The position numbers and the translations under genes were made by a program. A DNA stretch of 64,000 nucleotides from Meandrina meandrites (taxonomy: Eukaryota > Cnidaria > Anthozoa > Scleractinia > Meandrinidae): assembly GCA_963693305.1 (NCBI GenBank), contig OY855905.1:36905637-36969636 (forward strand), given 5' to 3'. Shown piece after piece: positions 27,701 to 40,123 of this stretch. Under the pieces are notes generated by a model. The model worked only from the letters and a program-made list of their open reading frames with translations. It was not told where the DNA came from and made no database searches. Numbering within the stretch: position 1 is the stretch's first letter; every line of letters begins with the position of its first letter.

Positions 27701-30700
27701 ACCTTCGGCGCCTTCTTCTCTGTCTTCTTCTTCTCTTTCTTCTTCGTCTCCTTCTTGTCCTTCGTCGTTTTCGTCTTCTCGTCCTTCTTCTCCTCCTTCG
27801 TGTTCGTCTTTTTCTCCTCGTCCTCCTTCTTCTTCGCTTTCTTCGTCGTCGCCTTCGCTTTGCCCTTCGTCCCCTGTATCGTCTTCTTCTGATAATCCTC
27901 CACTTTCTACGCAGCCGTAATCTCGGCAGACCTCGATAGAATGTCAAGGGTCTTCTCTTTCGTCTGTAACGGATGACAAATCCTCGACGGTACCGTATCG
28001 CACGAAGCCATCTCTTTCCTACTCGGATTTTTACTTGGTAAGTTCTCCTAACCCAGCGTCGTCCATAACGGATATAAGTTACACCTCTCGTGAATCTAGA
28101 ATGAGAAAGCAAGAACAACAGCAAAAATAATCACACATTGATTCTTGTCACTTTGGCCTCCTCTTAATTGGCTCCTCTTTATTGGCGTCAAATTTTTATT
28201 TCTTTTTCTTTGTTCATAACAAGTTTACGGAATAGTCCGTGATGTAAAATATGGGACTTCATTTATGCCTTTGGATGAAGTTTAAGTGACGTTCGAGGTT
28301 GTGAATTTTTTTATTTTGATAATTTTTTTTCACAATAAGCGGACTTCCAAGGCTCGTTGGGGGGGGGGGGGGGGGGGGGGGGGGGAAGAGAACGCACTCG
28401 AGTACAACAGTACCTCTTGTGAACCTCTAATTTCAGAGGCATTCTAAAACAATATTGCTCATTGTCTTCAGGGATATGGGCATTGTTTGTGCCCTTTGTC
28501 CTATTGTTCTTATGGCCAATCATGTGAGATGTTCAATGAGGTGCTGTTGGACTCAAGAGCGCAAGACTGTCACTTTCACATTAAAGGCCAAAACTGCCAA
28601 ATCTTCCGAAAACGTGAGTCGACGCCGGCAAGGAATTGGTTTTATTCAACTCTTTATTACGTATCAGCGCACGATTTAGCGAGCTAAGAGCTCGCGAGAG
28701 TTTGGGAATGTGTGCTTATCAAACGTGTGAGACCACTCGTCGCCTCGAGTGACAATTTTGAACAGGTTCAAGAGAGTGTACGAGATTCGATATCAGAAGT
28801 AACGCGTGAGAGTTTACGGTCAAACAGGAGCGATATTTTGAACTTAAGGCTCGCTCTTGTTAAATCTTAGCCAGTGCCCAGTAAGGGCCTTACCTGATAG
28901 TCCTCGTTACCCTTCCGAAACGTGTCCTTAATATGCCTCTTTGCCTGTAGACAGGGTACCAGCGGCGTCCACGGCGAACACGTATCACGCATCTTCGTAG
29001 CCGTCGTCGCCTTGTTTTCCTTCGGCGTCGTCGTCTTCGCCTATACCTTCTTATTCGCCTCTTTCGCCTTCTTCGTCTTCTTCTTCGTCTTCTATTTATT
29101 CGACGCCGTCGTCTTGCTCTTCTACTTATTCTTCTTCTGATAATCTTCCATCTTCTTCTGAGGAGTACGCGTACCGTTCCTCCGTAGAATCGTAATCTTC
29201 GAGTTCGCCGGCCGTACCTAATCACTAATCCGCGTCCCCGTTTTCGAGGACGTATCCAGCGTTTTCCAACCCTGATCCTGAGACGGTAAGTCGGTTTAGG
29301 GATTCGAATCCATCTTCTTCTTGTCCCTCTGACTCTAAGCACGCCACGACGATAGCTGTAAAACGACAAGCAAAAGATGGATTGCTATTGATACGACCTT
29401 TTTAAATCTACATTTCGAAGTTGTAACGTTTACACCTGCTTACTTTTTTCATACATTTCCAAGTTATATTCGTGTCTTATAATAAGATTTTGACTATAAT
29501 TGCTTCAATCTCAATTTTTCCCTCGCGCTCCCGTTTTTTTTCTTTATTTTTACTGGCAATTACATTGCCAAAGTTACATAACAAGTCTGTTAAAACAAAC
29601 ATAAATTTATTGCTTAGCTTCCTTTTATTCAATCTCTACCATTGTTAAAAAGAAATACACTTCCATCTTGCTGCCTTCCAGAATTATCTGCTTTCCTAGT
29701 CTGTCAGTTGTTTCGGTACGGACCTCGCTGCGCTCAGTCTGTAATGTCGAGGCCTCGCGAGCTGATATTCTTCCTGCACAGCACTCGATCGAGCTCGATT
29801 AATAAGACATATGTATTGTAAAATATGATCCCTCTTCGCCCTAATGTCTTATGGGAAAACAATGATAAGCAGGGTCTTACGGAAGTTTTGTTTTCATTTA
29901 AGATATTTTCAACCTAAATAGAGTTACTTTTTGTCACCTGTAAGATCGATTAAAAAAAGAAACTTATTTCTTACCTTATGTACTTGTATGTCCTGCCTAA
30001 ACGGAAAGCCAAACTCTTTCCTCGTCTGTAAACTCTTCTCCATCTTCGCCTAAATCGGAAACGCAAAACACAGCGGCGCCTTCTTCTTAAACGCTTTCTG
30101 CGTCGCCTACGTAGTCGTCTTTGTCGTCTTCGTCGTCTTCTCTTCCTCCTTCTGTTTCGCCTTCTCTTTCTCCTCAGCCTCCTCCTTACTCTTCTCCTTC
30201 TTTTACCTGGTCTTCTGTAATAAATGCTCTTCCAGAGTCTTCCAATCTTCACTCTCACCCCTCTGCCAATTCTCAACCTTCTGTTCACTCTTCTGTATCT
30301 CACTCGCAAGGACTTACCGAACGGTTTGACTTTTCTCCACCGTCTTCTAAGCCAGACATGTATCTTTCTACCAACTCTTCGCACCACTCTTCTTCCAATT
30401 CTCACTACTCCTCGTATCCACCTGGATGGAAGGAATCACAGACCACCGAATTAATAACAATGCAAGTCTTTTAGAACGACGAGACATCCGGGGCTCGAAT
30501 CAATGACCTTTGTATTCTGCTGCAAATATCCCATCAATTAATTTTAAAGCCACTGGGAGCTGGTCAGTCGCCATTCATGTGCTCTTGAAATGATAAATAT
30601 ATGATAATGAGAATATCGACAGGTATGAATCATACAAGTGTTTGAATTACTTTTTGATGTTTGATTTACAGGCAAGCTTTCTCTTGCATCAATAACAGAA

Positions 30701-33700
30701 TTCAGCATCGGATCACACTTGCCTACTTAAGTTAGGCAAGTTGACGTTGAGTTGTTTAAAATAATGCCAAAATTACAAATGTTACTGGACATGGAATATG
30801 TAACATTTATATAACAATAATAAACAGAAAAGATTATCGCTTTTCAATATACGACGTCAATGCGTTGTCCAATCGTTTCACACAAAAGAACCTCTGCTTC
30901 CTAACAATGGCGTCAACGCAGTGACGCCAAAATGGCGGCGAGCGGGAAATTTAAAGCGATAATCTTCTTCAGTTATTATTATATTTAAATGTTATATCTC
31001 CCTTGTTCAGTAAAAATTGTAATTTAGGCATTAGTTCTAACAACTTAACGTCAACTTGCCTCAAGAGCCGAGCTTCCCTTTAAATAGCAAATTTAAAAGA
31101 GGACAATATAAATGGTTTCATGCAATCGTAGGAGGGCTCAATGCTAATACATGCAGAGCGAAATACAAATTGAAGATAGAAACTGTAGGATGACTCCTAA
31201 ACAAGAGATCTGGACTTATCACCAAATGTAGGCACAAAAACAAATTCTGTGCAGCCAATCAGAAGCAAGATCGCTCCACCCGTCCTTATTTAGCTTAAAT
31301 CTTATTTCAACCGCTGCTTCGTGCGTAAAACTCGAGTAACGGTCATCCTACATTTTCTATCTTTAATTTGCAAATAGCAAATTTATAGATGTACAAAATT
31401 CTTACACTAAATAGCTACATCATTTTTCTTCAAGAAAGAAACAGACTTCCCTCACCTAAATGGCCGCCAGCGTTTTTTTACTTTAATTCTTAGTCTTCCA
31501 CGTTTTCTGTAAACCTTTCTCCATCTACGAAGATATCGGAATCTCAACACACATCTACCACGTCGCCTTCGACGTCTTCGCCGTCTTCTACGGCGTCTTA
31601 CACGTCGCCTTCGCCGCCTCTTTCGCCGTCGCCTTCGTCGTCTTCTCTTTCTTCTTAGCTGCCTCCGTCGACGCCTTCTTCGCCTAGCTCTTCGTTTCCT
31701 CAGGAATCGTTTTCTAAACCTCTTTCTCCTGTACCTTCGTCTTCTTCTTCTTCGTTTAACAACTCGTCTCCACCGTCTTTTTCTGTAAACCCTTACTCGT
31801 CCTCGAGTTAGCCTAATCGGTCTTCTTCTTCGGCCTTTTCTGGTGTAATACAGTCTGCGACCATATCGCCGTACCCGTCGCCAGCCTCGCCTTATGAACA
31901 CACGTATGCGCTTAGTTGGTTTCCTCAGTGAAACCCATCGACGCCCACGCCTGATATATAACCTTTTTCGTATGTACCTGTTGTTTAAGAGAGAAATAAG
32001 ATATTCTTACAAAAGACAAACTGGAAAAGAAGCCTACGTCTAAAACTATAAAAATGTGTAAGCTTTGCAAGCGTTTTTTCAACGCACCGTAAACCATATA
32101 TTCGCATAGCTAAAAAATCTCGCATTCTGATTGGCTATCAAGGCGAGGAAGTTAGTGTTGCATTCAAAGACAGGCACAATTTCCATTCACATACGAAAGC
32201 ATGTTGTTTTCTCTTTCATAAATGCTATAAAGCTGAAAAAAATATCATCATCGCTTAGGTTGCGAATTAGAGGAATTCCCCTACAAAGCATGAATGTTTC
32301 TCTAGCGAGGCTCAGTAATACTTTTATGAAAAGAGAATAAATTACACACGTGTTTTTTTTGGTACAAGAATTAAGCAGAGAGATAGGGCCAACGTACCTT
32401 ACTCTCACCCATCTCCTGCCCACACGCATCACCAGCCGACCTCGCCGTCTGTACACTGGTCTGAATCGACGGCCATACTTAATACGCAGCACACATCGTG
32501 TTCGTCTTCTACGCTTTGTTCTCCTGCGCCTTAATTTCCTTTTTCGTCTTCTTCGCCTCCGTCTTCGTCGCCTTCTCCTTCTTCTTCGTCTTCTTTTTCT
32601 TCTTCGCCTTCTTCGTCGTCGTTGTCTTCTCTTTCTCCTTCGCAGCCTTCTCCTTCTGTTGTATCTCCTACGATATTTGCGTCTTCTTGTTATCGTTCTC
32701 CATCTTCGTCCATAGCGCAACCTTACTCGTCTTCTTGTTATCTGCAACGGCCTGTACCTTTTGTTGTAATACACCACCAGTCTCCTGCCGATCACCTTGG
32801 GTCTCCTCCATGCCATCTTAATTCGTATCTGTAGGCGTTTATTCACTGGCAGATAACGTCCTCTTCGTCCTATTTTCACACGCCCTCTCCGCATTCTAAC
32901 GATTCAAACCAAATATCGCATTAGCTTGTTATTGGATAAATGGATTTAGTAGAATTCTACTAGTGTACTAATGCAAATGCTGCAATCTGATTGGCTGAGC
33001 TACTCGTATACTATCAGCCATTAGAGTGCAGTGGCTGTTGGTCGATTTCTATGAGGTGAGGTCAGCCGCAGGCCTCATCAACTATCACCTAATAGAAATC
33101 CCGAGCTCATAATCTAATTGCTAATTAGAACTTTTTCTACCCAAAGTCTAAACGTGTTCAGTTTATTTATTTATGACTGGTGGGACAAACCGGTTTATCA
33201 TGTTATTGATTGCGATAATTTATTCCGGCGTTCGCTTACATATTTATCTTACTCTTTACGCAATAATTTAGAGGGCTATTTAGGCAATTCCGTGACCAAT
33301 AAACTGACCTTTATGTAAGTTAACTTAACCGGCTAACCTGGATTTCATTAATGTTAAACAGGTAAAAATATTTGTATGCAAAACAACAAAAACAATAATA
33401 AATTAAAACAATTTTTCAGTGTTTACAGTTTTGCGGCTAAAAAGGCTTTTGAGGTCTTAAATTTGTGTGTGTATAAATCAATCGCACGTCAGAGCAATGG
33501 TTTAGCAGTGATAGAATCCATCTAAGGGTCTTACTTCGGTTTTTGTGCATCAGTACATAGATAAAGCAGTCGAGCTTCCCCTGACATTTTTTATGAGAAA
33601 AATTTTGATCACAAGGCTCACGGCTTTCCACGTTGTACTCCCCTTTGAGATGTTGATTAATGTCGAGAAATGGATATTTTATCGTCTACTTTAAACCTGC

Positions 33701-36700
33701 ATTCACAACCAAAACGAAAAATAAGGAAGCTTACAGTAAGGTGCCCTATCACGCAGCTTTACTTCATGCTATTCTCAGGTGGAGACCTCTTTACGGTAAC
33801 AATTGGTAGTACTTTCAGCGAGTGTTCACTTAAGGCCGGAGTATCTACTGTATTTTTACATAGATCACTTCGTAAAATTCTTAGGAATTTAAATCCGGGA
33901 CCGTAGTGAGGAAATCGATGACGTTATTCCCCTCCTTTGAGCGGTTGTTTTTGTTTGAGTTGTTTTGTCTTTATAATAATAAGAAAATTACACGGTGACT
34001 TGAACATATAAACCCTAATTTTTCCATAATAAAAACAATATTTTACTCATTCACCGCGTTCATTCGTACAACTTGGAAATAAAATTCATATCTTCGCGCC
34101 GTCATGTGATATGCTTTATTTATTGACTTAATTCTCGCCGTCTCGCCTTTCCACGTAGCAATTTTAAAAAGTAGAAATATGTCTTAAAACCCGAAAAAGG
34201 AGCAGCTTATGGCTTTGGGCAGTGGAACAACAGATCCGCGAAGTCTCTAGCTGCATGACTTGGTGCGCAAAAGATCTGCCCTGGCTCCAAATTTGAGAGA
34301 TGACGCGTGCAACACCCACCGTCGGAAATTGAATCAAGAAAGTCAGACATTTTTAGCAGATCAAAGGCAAGGGACGGATCCAGAAAAAGCAGAAAGAGGA
34401 GGCCGAAAACATTTTGGGCGACAGCGCAACCTTGCCCCATACCCACAGCACAACCCTGATTGCGCAATAGCGCTCGAAAAACGGTCACGGTTGGCTACAA
34501 TAGTTTTTAGAGTAAATCCGAGAGAAAAAGGAGGGGGGGGGGGGGGGGGGCGGCCCCCTCGCTCCTTGCCCTAAATCCGTCCATGTATAGGTAAAGCTCA
34601 GACTGTAATGAACCCTCCCTCATTCTCACGAGAATGTTTTCCCTGGAATTGAACAGCTTTGGATAGAGACACAAATGAAAATACCTTGAACAAAACAAAC
34701 CTAGTATGCTTATTACCTCCATGATTTCCATGTGCGTCCTATTCTAATGCGGAATCCACGACGTCGTCTTACGACTCGTTTCCAGCGGCGATGATATCGG
34801 TAGCGCATCACGCAAACTGGTCGCCTCCGTCTCCTTGACAGTTTTCTGCGCCTTCTTCGTTGACGTCTTCGTCGTCGTGTTCGTCTTCGTCGTCGGCGTC
34901 GTCGGCGTCGTCTTCGTCGTTTCAATCGTCTTCTTCTTCTTCTTAGTTTTCTTCTACTTTTACTTCTGATTCGCCTTCTTCTTTTCAATACCCTTCGTCT
35001 TCGTCGCCTTCCAATTCCTCTCCATCTTCTTCTGATTCGCAAACTTATTCGCCCTCTGAATATTCTAATCTTTCTGTACCGCCTGCCTCGTCGTATGCAT
35101 AATCTTTTGCGACGAACTCTAGCCTTTTTCCAACGCTTTCCAGACAAGATCTTCAGTCGGTTTCGTAGATTGCGGACTCTTCGCCATCTCTGTCCTCGTC
35201 TCTTTACATACAAGACACCTCTGCGATACCTAGTTTTAAATACAACGAAAGGCGTTTGGCAAACTTTTCAAGGAAATACCATATTGTCAAGAGGATTTAT
35301 GTGCCATAACTTAAAGAAAAGAATCCAACTTCTGTTGAATGAGAATTGTTTACTAACAATGATAATAACTTTTATTAAGCTAATTTTGATCGATAGAACT
35401 AATTTTACATCCTGAGATTGCACATAACTGATTCTAAGTACAAATATCGGTTTTGGGCAATTGGCGGTCCCATAGGGTCTGTAAATCACCGAACAAGAAT
35501 TGCTTGGAAACAACATACAGAAAATATATGGAGATTCTAGTAAAATTGTTTGGTATGTTGAGTGACTCGAATAATAAAACAACAAAGACAAAATAACAAT
35601 AAAATAACAAGGAAAACATCAAGAGCCTCGACAAAACGGCAACTAGTGAGAGCAAGCGTGATAATATCAACCCAGTTACAATAATTACCTGAATCGTCTG
35701 TATGTTTTTTTGTATCGGAAGACAAGTTTTCTCCTTCTTCGGATCACTTTCCTCCACCGACGTCCATAACGGAAACGTATGACGCAACGTCGGCGCCTCC
35801 TTCTCCTTCTTCTTCGTCTTCGTCGGCGCCTCTTCCTTCGTATCTTTCTCCTTCGGCGCCTTCGCCGCCTTCGTCGCCTTCGTCGCCTTCTTAATCTTCG
35901 TCTTCTGCGTCTTCCTCGCTTGGCTTTATTCCTTCTGGATTTCCTATACCGCCTTCGTTGTTTTACCGTTATCCAGCGTCGTTTGAATTTCATGATGATA
36001 CGTTTTCCCAGTTTGATCAATCTAAATCTCTTCATGTATCGCAATTTCAAGTATCTGCCCAATCTGCGCACGTACCTCCATCGCCTGGCAAGTTTCACCT
36101 GCACCTTTCTATCATTAATGGAGAACCAACGCCCTCTACCTACTCTTGCTTTTCCTCTTCGGAACCTGTAAGAAAAGAAAAGGACACTCCATGAGAGCTA
36201 GCAAGTAACTGCCGGTAAGCGTGAACAGTGCTTTCTTGGCCCAGACAAATTTATTAACGGCTTTTTTAAGCACAGTACATTATCCGAGAACCTATTCAAG
36301 TGACTTTGACCTCCAAGTTTTCTCCACAAGATGCAAAACACAGTGCCAAACAAAATATATAAGGTTATCACTGAAAAAGCTACAGTGCTATAGAAAAGTG
36401 AATTTGACGTATCGATCTCGAGAATATAAGAAACGGTGCTCCAAAAGTAACTAAAATACGTCCAAGTCCTAAGGATCGGAGAGTCGTTTCCTGGAGTACA
36501 AAACAACAAGGAGTAAAGGGTTACCCCAGTATTTTGTCATAGTGACACCAGTACACATTTAAGGTCGGGACAGGCACTGTGAAGTGTCTTGCCCACCAAC
36601 ACAACAACCCCTTTCAGGATTCGAACACGGATTAGGCCCTCGCACCTCCTTTCAAAAACATTCTCCCTATTGATTCCTTTTCTAATGCCAGGTATTTCAT

Positions 36701-39700
36701 TGCTTTATTGCGAATTAACTATTTAAGAGTTGCCAATGGTGAATCTTATATAATTCGGTTAACTCAGTCTATCTCCAGTTCGTACTCAATAACCGCCGAT
36801 TTTCCTTTCCGCTTTTAGTGTATCCGAAGAATTTCCAACCCAACTAAAACTTAAGCCGTGTTTCTTTTGGCAACGCTATAGTTTTCCAGAAATCGGTTTG
36901 ATAAGGTAGCCTAACCAGAAATGCTTTTATAGCCGTCGTGTCACCATGAATTATCAAAGCCGAGGTGCCATGGTGCGCGCACGGCTCACTGACAGTGACT
37001 AAGGATTGTGAAAACTGGCCGCCATTTTGAAAGTTAAAATAGTGGTTCATTCTGAAGTTGCGTGTATAGGAATCCAGAATGAAAAAAAGAAAATTCTAAA
37101 AATTTAATTTTTACAATTTTCAAATACAACAAAAATATTTTTTGCTGCTCAAATTTAACTTACCGCGGGATTTACACATGGAATTTCACAGGCAATTGCA
37201 CATAAAATTCCTCTGCAATCCTCATTCACTGGAGCTAAGACTGGAACTAACCTCACTAATATCCACCGACGCCTATAAAGGAATCCCCTATTCCTTCCAA
37301 CTCTGGAAATGGGTCTGAAGCGGCCACCGTATCTAAAACGTATCAAAGAACGTCGAAGTCGTTTTCGTCGTCGTCGTAGTCTTCGCCTTCGTTTGCGAGT
37401 TCGTCGTCTTCGCCTTCGTGTCCTTCGTCTTCGTCTTCGCCGCCTCCGTCTTAAGCGTCGCCTCCTCAAAATTCGCCTTCGTCGTCTACGTCGTCCTGAC
37501 ATAAAAATATTAGGAAATACTGTAAAATGCCGGTTTCACGCTACATCCCTTCGTATAAGGCCTCCAAGTTAATGTTCTATATTTCTGCAAACGCAAAACT
37601 ACTCAGGTTATTAGTCCCTCCGGATATAAGCTTCGCCAGTTGTAAGACAACTGAAAACCCATTACAAAGTTGTATAAGCCCAGGGGTTATAATCGATATT
37701 TTGCGGTATTTAACGTGGATTATAAAACAAACATGGTTGCAGTGAGAGTTCACGACAACCTGACAGACGCCACTGCGATCAAGTAAAATTCCGAAAGAGT
37801 TTTGTTGTAATTCCCTGTGTCAAAGGTGTTACTAAGGGGATTGTTAGAACTAAATAAACCCAACATAGGATCCATGGTTTAGGCTCAAAGTCTATTCTGA
37901 TTGCATCAACGAATGAACGAAAGAACAAACGAACGAACGAACGAACGAACGAACGAACGAACGAACGAACGAACGAACGAACGAACGAACGAACGAACGA
38001 ACGAACGAACGAACGAACGAACGAACGAACGAACGAACGAACGAACGAACGAACGAACGAATGAACACACGAACGCACGAACGAATGAACGAACGAACGA
38101 ACGAACGAACGAACGAACGAACGAACGAACGAACGAACGAACGAACGAACGAACGAACGAACGAACGAACGAACGAACGAACGAACGAACGAACGAACGA
38201 ACGAACGAACGAACGAACGAACGAACGAACGAAAGAACGAAAGAACGAACGAACGAACGAACGAACGAACGAATGAACGTGTCGGGGGAAGTATTTAGCT
38301 CGTTACCACAGCTAATTGTGGACACTCTTCTACATTACAATGAATTAAAATTTACAATGTACAATAAGTTAACAATACTAAAATATGAAGAAATGTATAA
38401 GAATAATCGTTTGAAAATGGTTTCTAAAATTACAAATGCGATATAATGCAATAAAATACAGAGGAATAATTACAAGGCGAAAGTGAGAGAAAGAATAAAT
38501 AGATAGGAAGGTTATGGACGGAGTTTAACTGATACCTTAGAATTGGTTAAAATGTTACTTGTGGGCTGATATCTGAGAAAAGCAAGCTGAGAAATGGATC
38601 GAAATTTTGACTGATAACTAAGATTCCAGAACCCTCCTCCAGATCCTCTTATGGTGATGAAGGCACAGAAAAAAGTCTCATCTAAATATTTTAAGATATA
38701 TCATTACAGCGTGAATGGATTATCAAGACCATCGATGCTTCTGTGACTGTTGCGTGCCTAAGTTTTGAGAAAAGCCTGAGCATAGTAGCTAGATAGTACG
38801 AATACATTACCTCGTCTAGTGGGTCTTCTGTACCGGAGACGCCTTCCTCTGAACCACTTTCCGCGATAACGTACACTTCCGCGTCTTCCCTTTCTTCTCA
38901 CCAAAAGTCGTCGTCCCTTGTATTTCGCAAACCATGTGAATCGCCAGCTTATACGCCGGAACTTGCCCCCGATTTTCACCAAGTAGCGCTTTCCGCGGCG
39001 CTTCACCCCCCTGTAACGTTTGCGAAGACGAATCTGGAAAGTTCTGGGGTTTCGACGAAGCCTTCTCAGACGACGCTTGTAACGCACGTACCACCGTCGT
39101 CCTTTACGAATAACACGGCGCGGTTTCCGTCCCAAGTATATACTCCATTTCCTTCCCCGGTTTCGCATTCGACGCCACTTGTTCAAGAACTTAATTCTCA
39201 TACGTCTTCCAATCTTGCGCAGCACTTGATAACGTCTGCCGATCCTCACACGATAGTTAGGTCTTCCTCGTCTGAGTTTTAGGTACTTTCTTTTGAAGAA
39301 TATTCTGGGCCGCCTTCGTCCTTATTATAAAAAATGTTTAATTGAAACATTAGTGGTGATACCTCAACGCAATTGAATATAATGAACAGTCACATAAGCG
39401 CCCCTCCCGGCGGGGAAAAGCTTTTTTAGGGATGCTCAGCAGAGAGGTGACTCTAGAGAGTGATCTTTTCACATAATATATTAGCTAGGGCAAAAGAAAT
39501 AAAGTGAACTTTTAAAGTTTTCGTGTTGCTTTGGCAACCATTATCACGAGATAGCAACAGTGTTAAATAGATGTAGCAGTTGAATAACTATGAGAGCGTA
39601 AAGTTGCCTTGTTCATAAACTGTACATGTCGCGCGTGGTTTTACCATTTGGGGAAGGGAAGTGTGATAAGAAGAGAGGCCTGTTTCTTTTTTAATTGAAC

Positions 39701-40075
39701 TTCCAGAGAGCGGCCTAAAGGAGTGGAAGGCTTAATAGATTTTTTAAAGTTATCTCACCACCTATGTAATGGAGTGATCGATTCCTTTTTTATTTCAAGA
39801 GTTGAAAAAACTATCGCCTACTTACTTCGCCTCCTTTTGTAGGTTCTTCGTCGTACTGCAAACAAACATTAAAAAGTAATTAGTAACCCTGATAAGATAA
39901 ATGTTAAGTCATTATTGTTTTTATGTCAAGGCACTTTTTTGACATTCGTTCACATTCATTTTGAAAATATTATTGTAATAACCGTAGGATTTTCTTTCTA
40001 TTTCACTGATTGTTATAATGCGCCATTGAAGTTTTACATTCATAACCGCGTAATATAAATCAATAAATTATCATA

Positions 40076-40123
<48 letters not shown>

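Noticed and set aside
37779..38446. NERT and SFVR repeat proteins on the two strands
   Set aside because: Pure consequence of the (AACG)n microsatellite being open in several frames.
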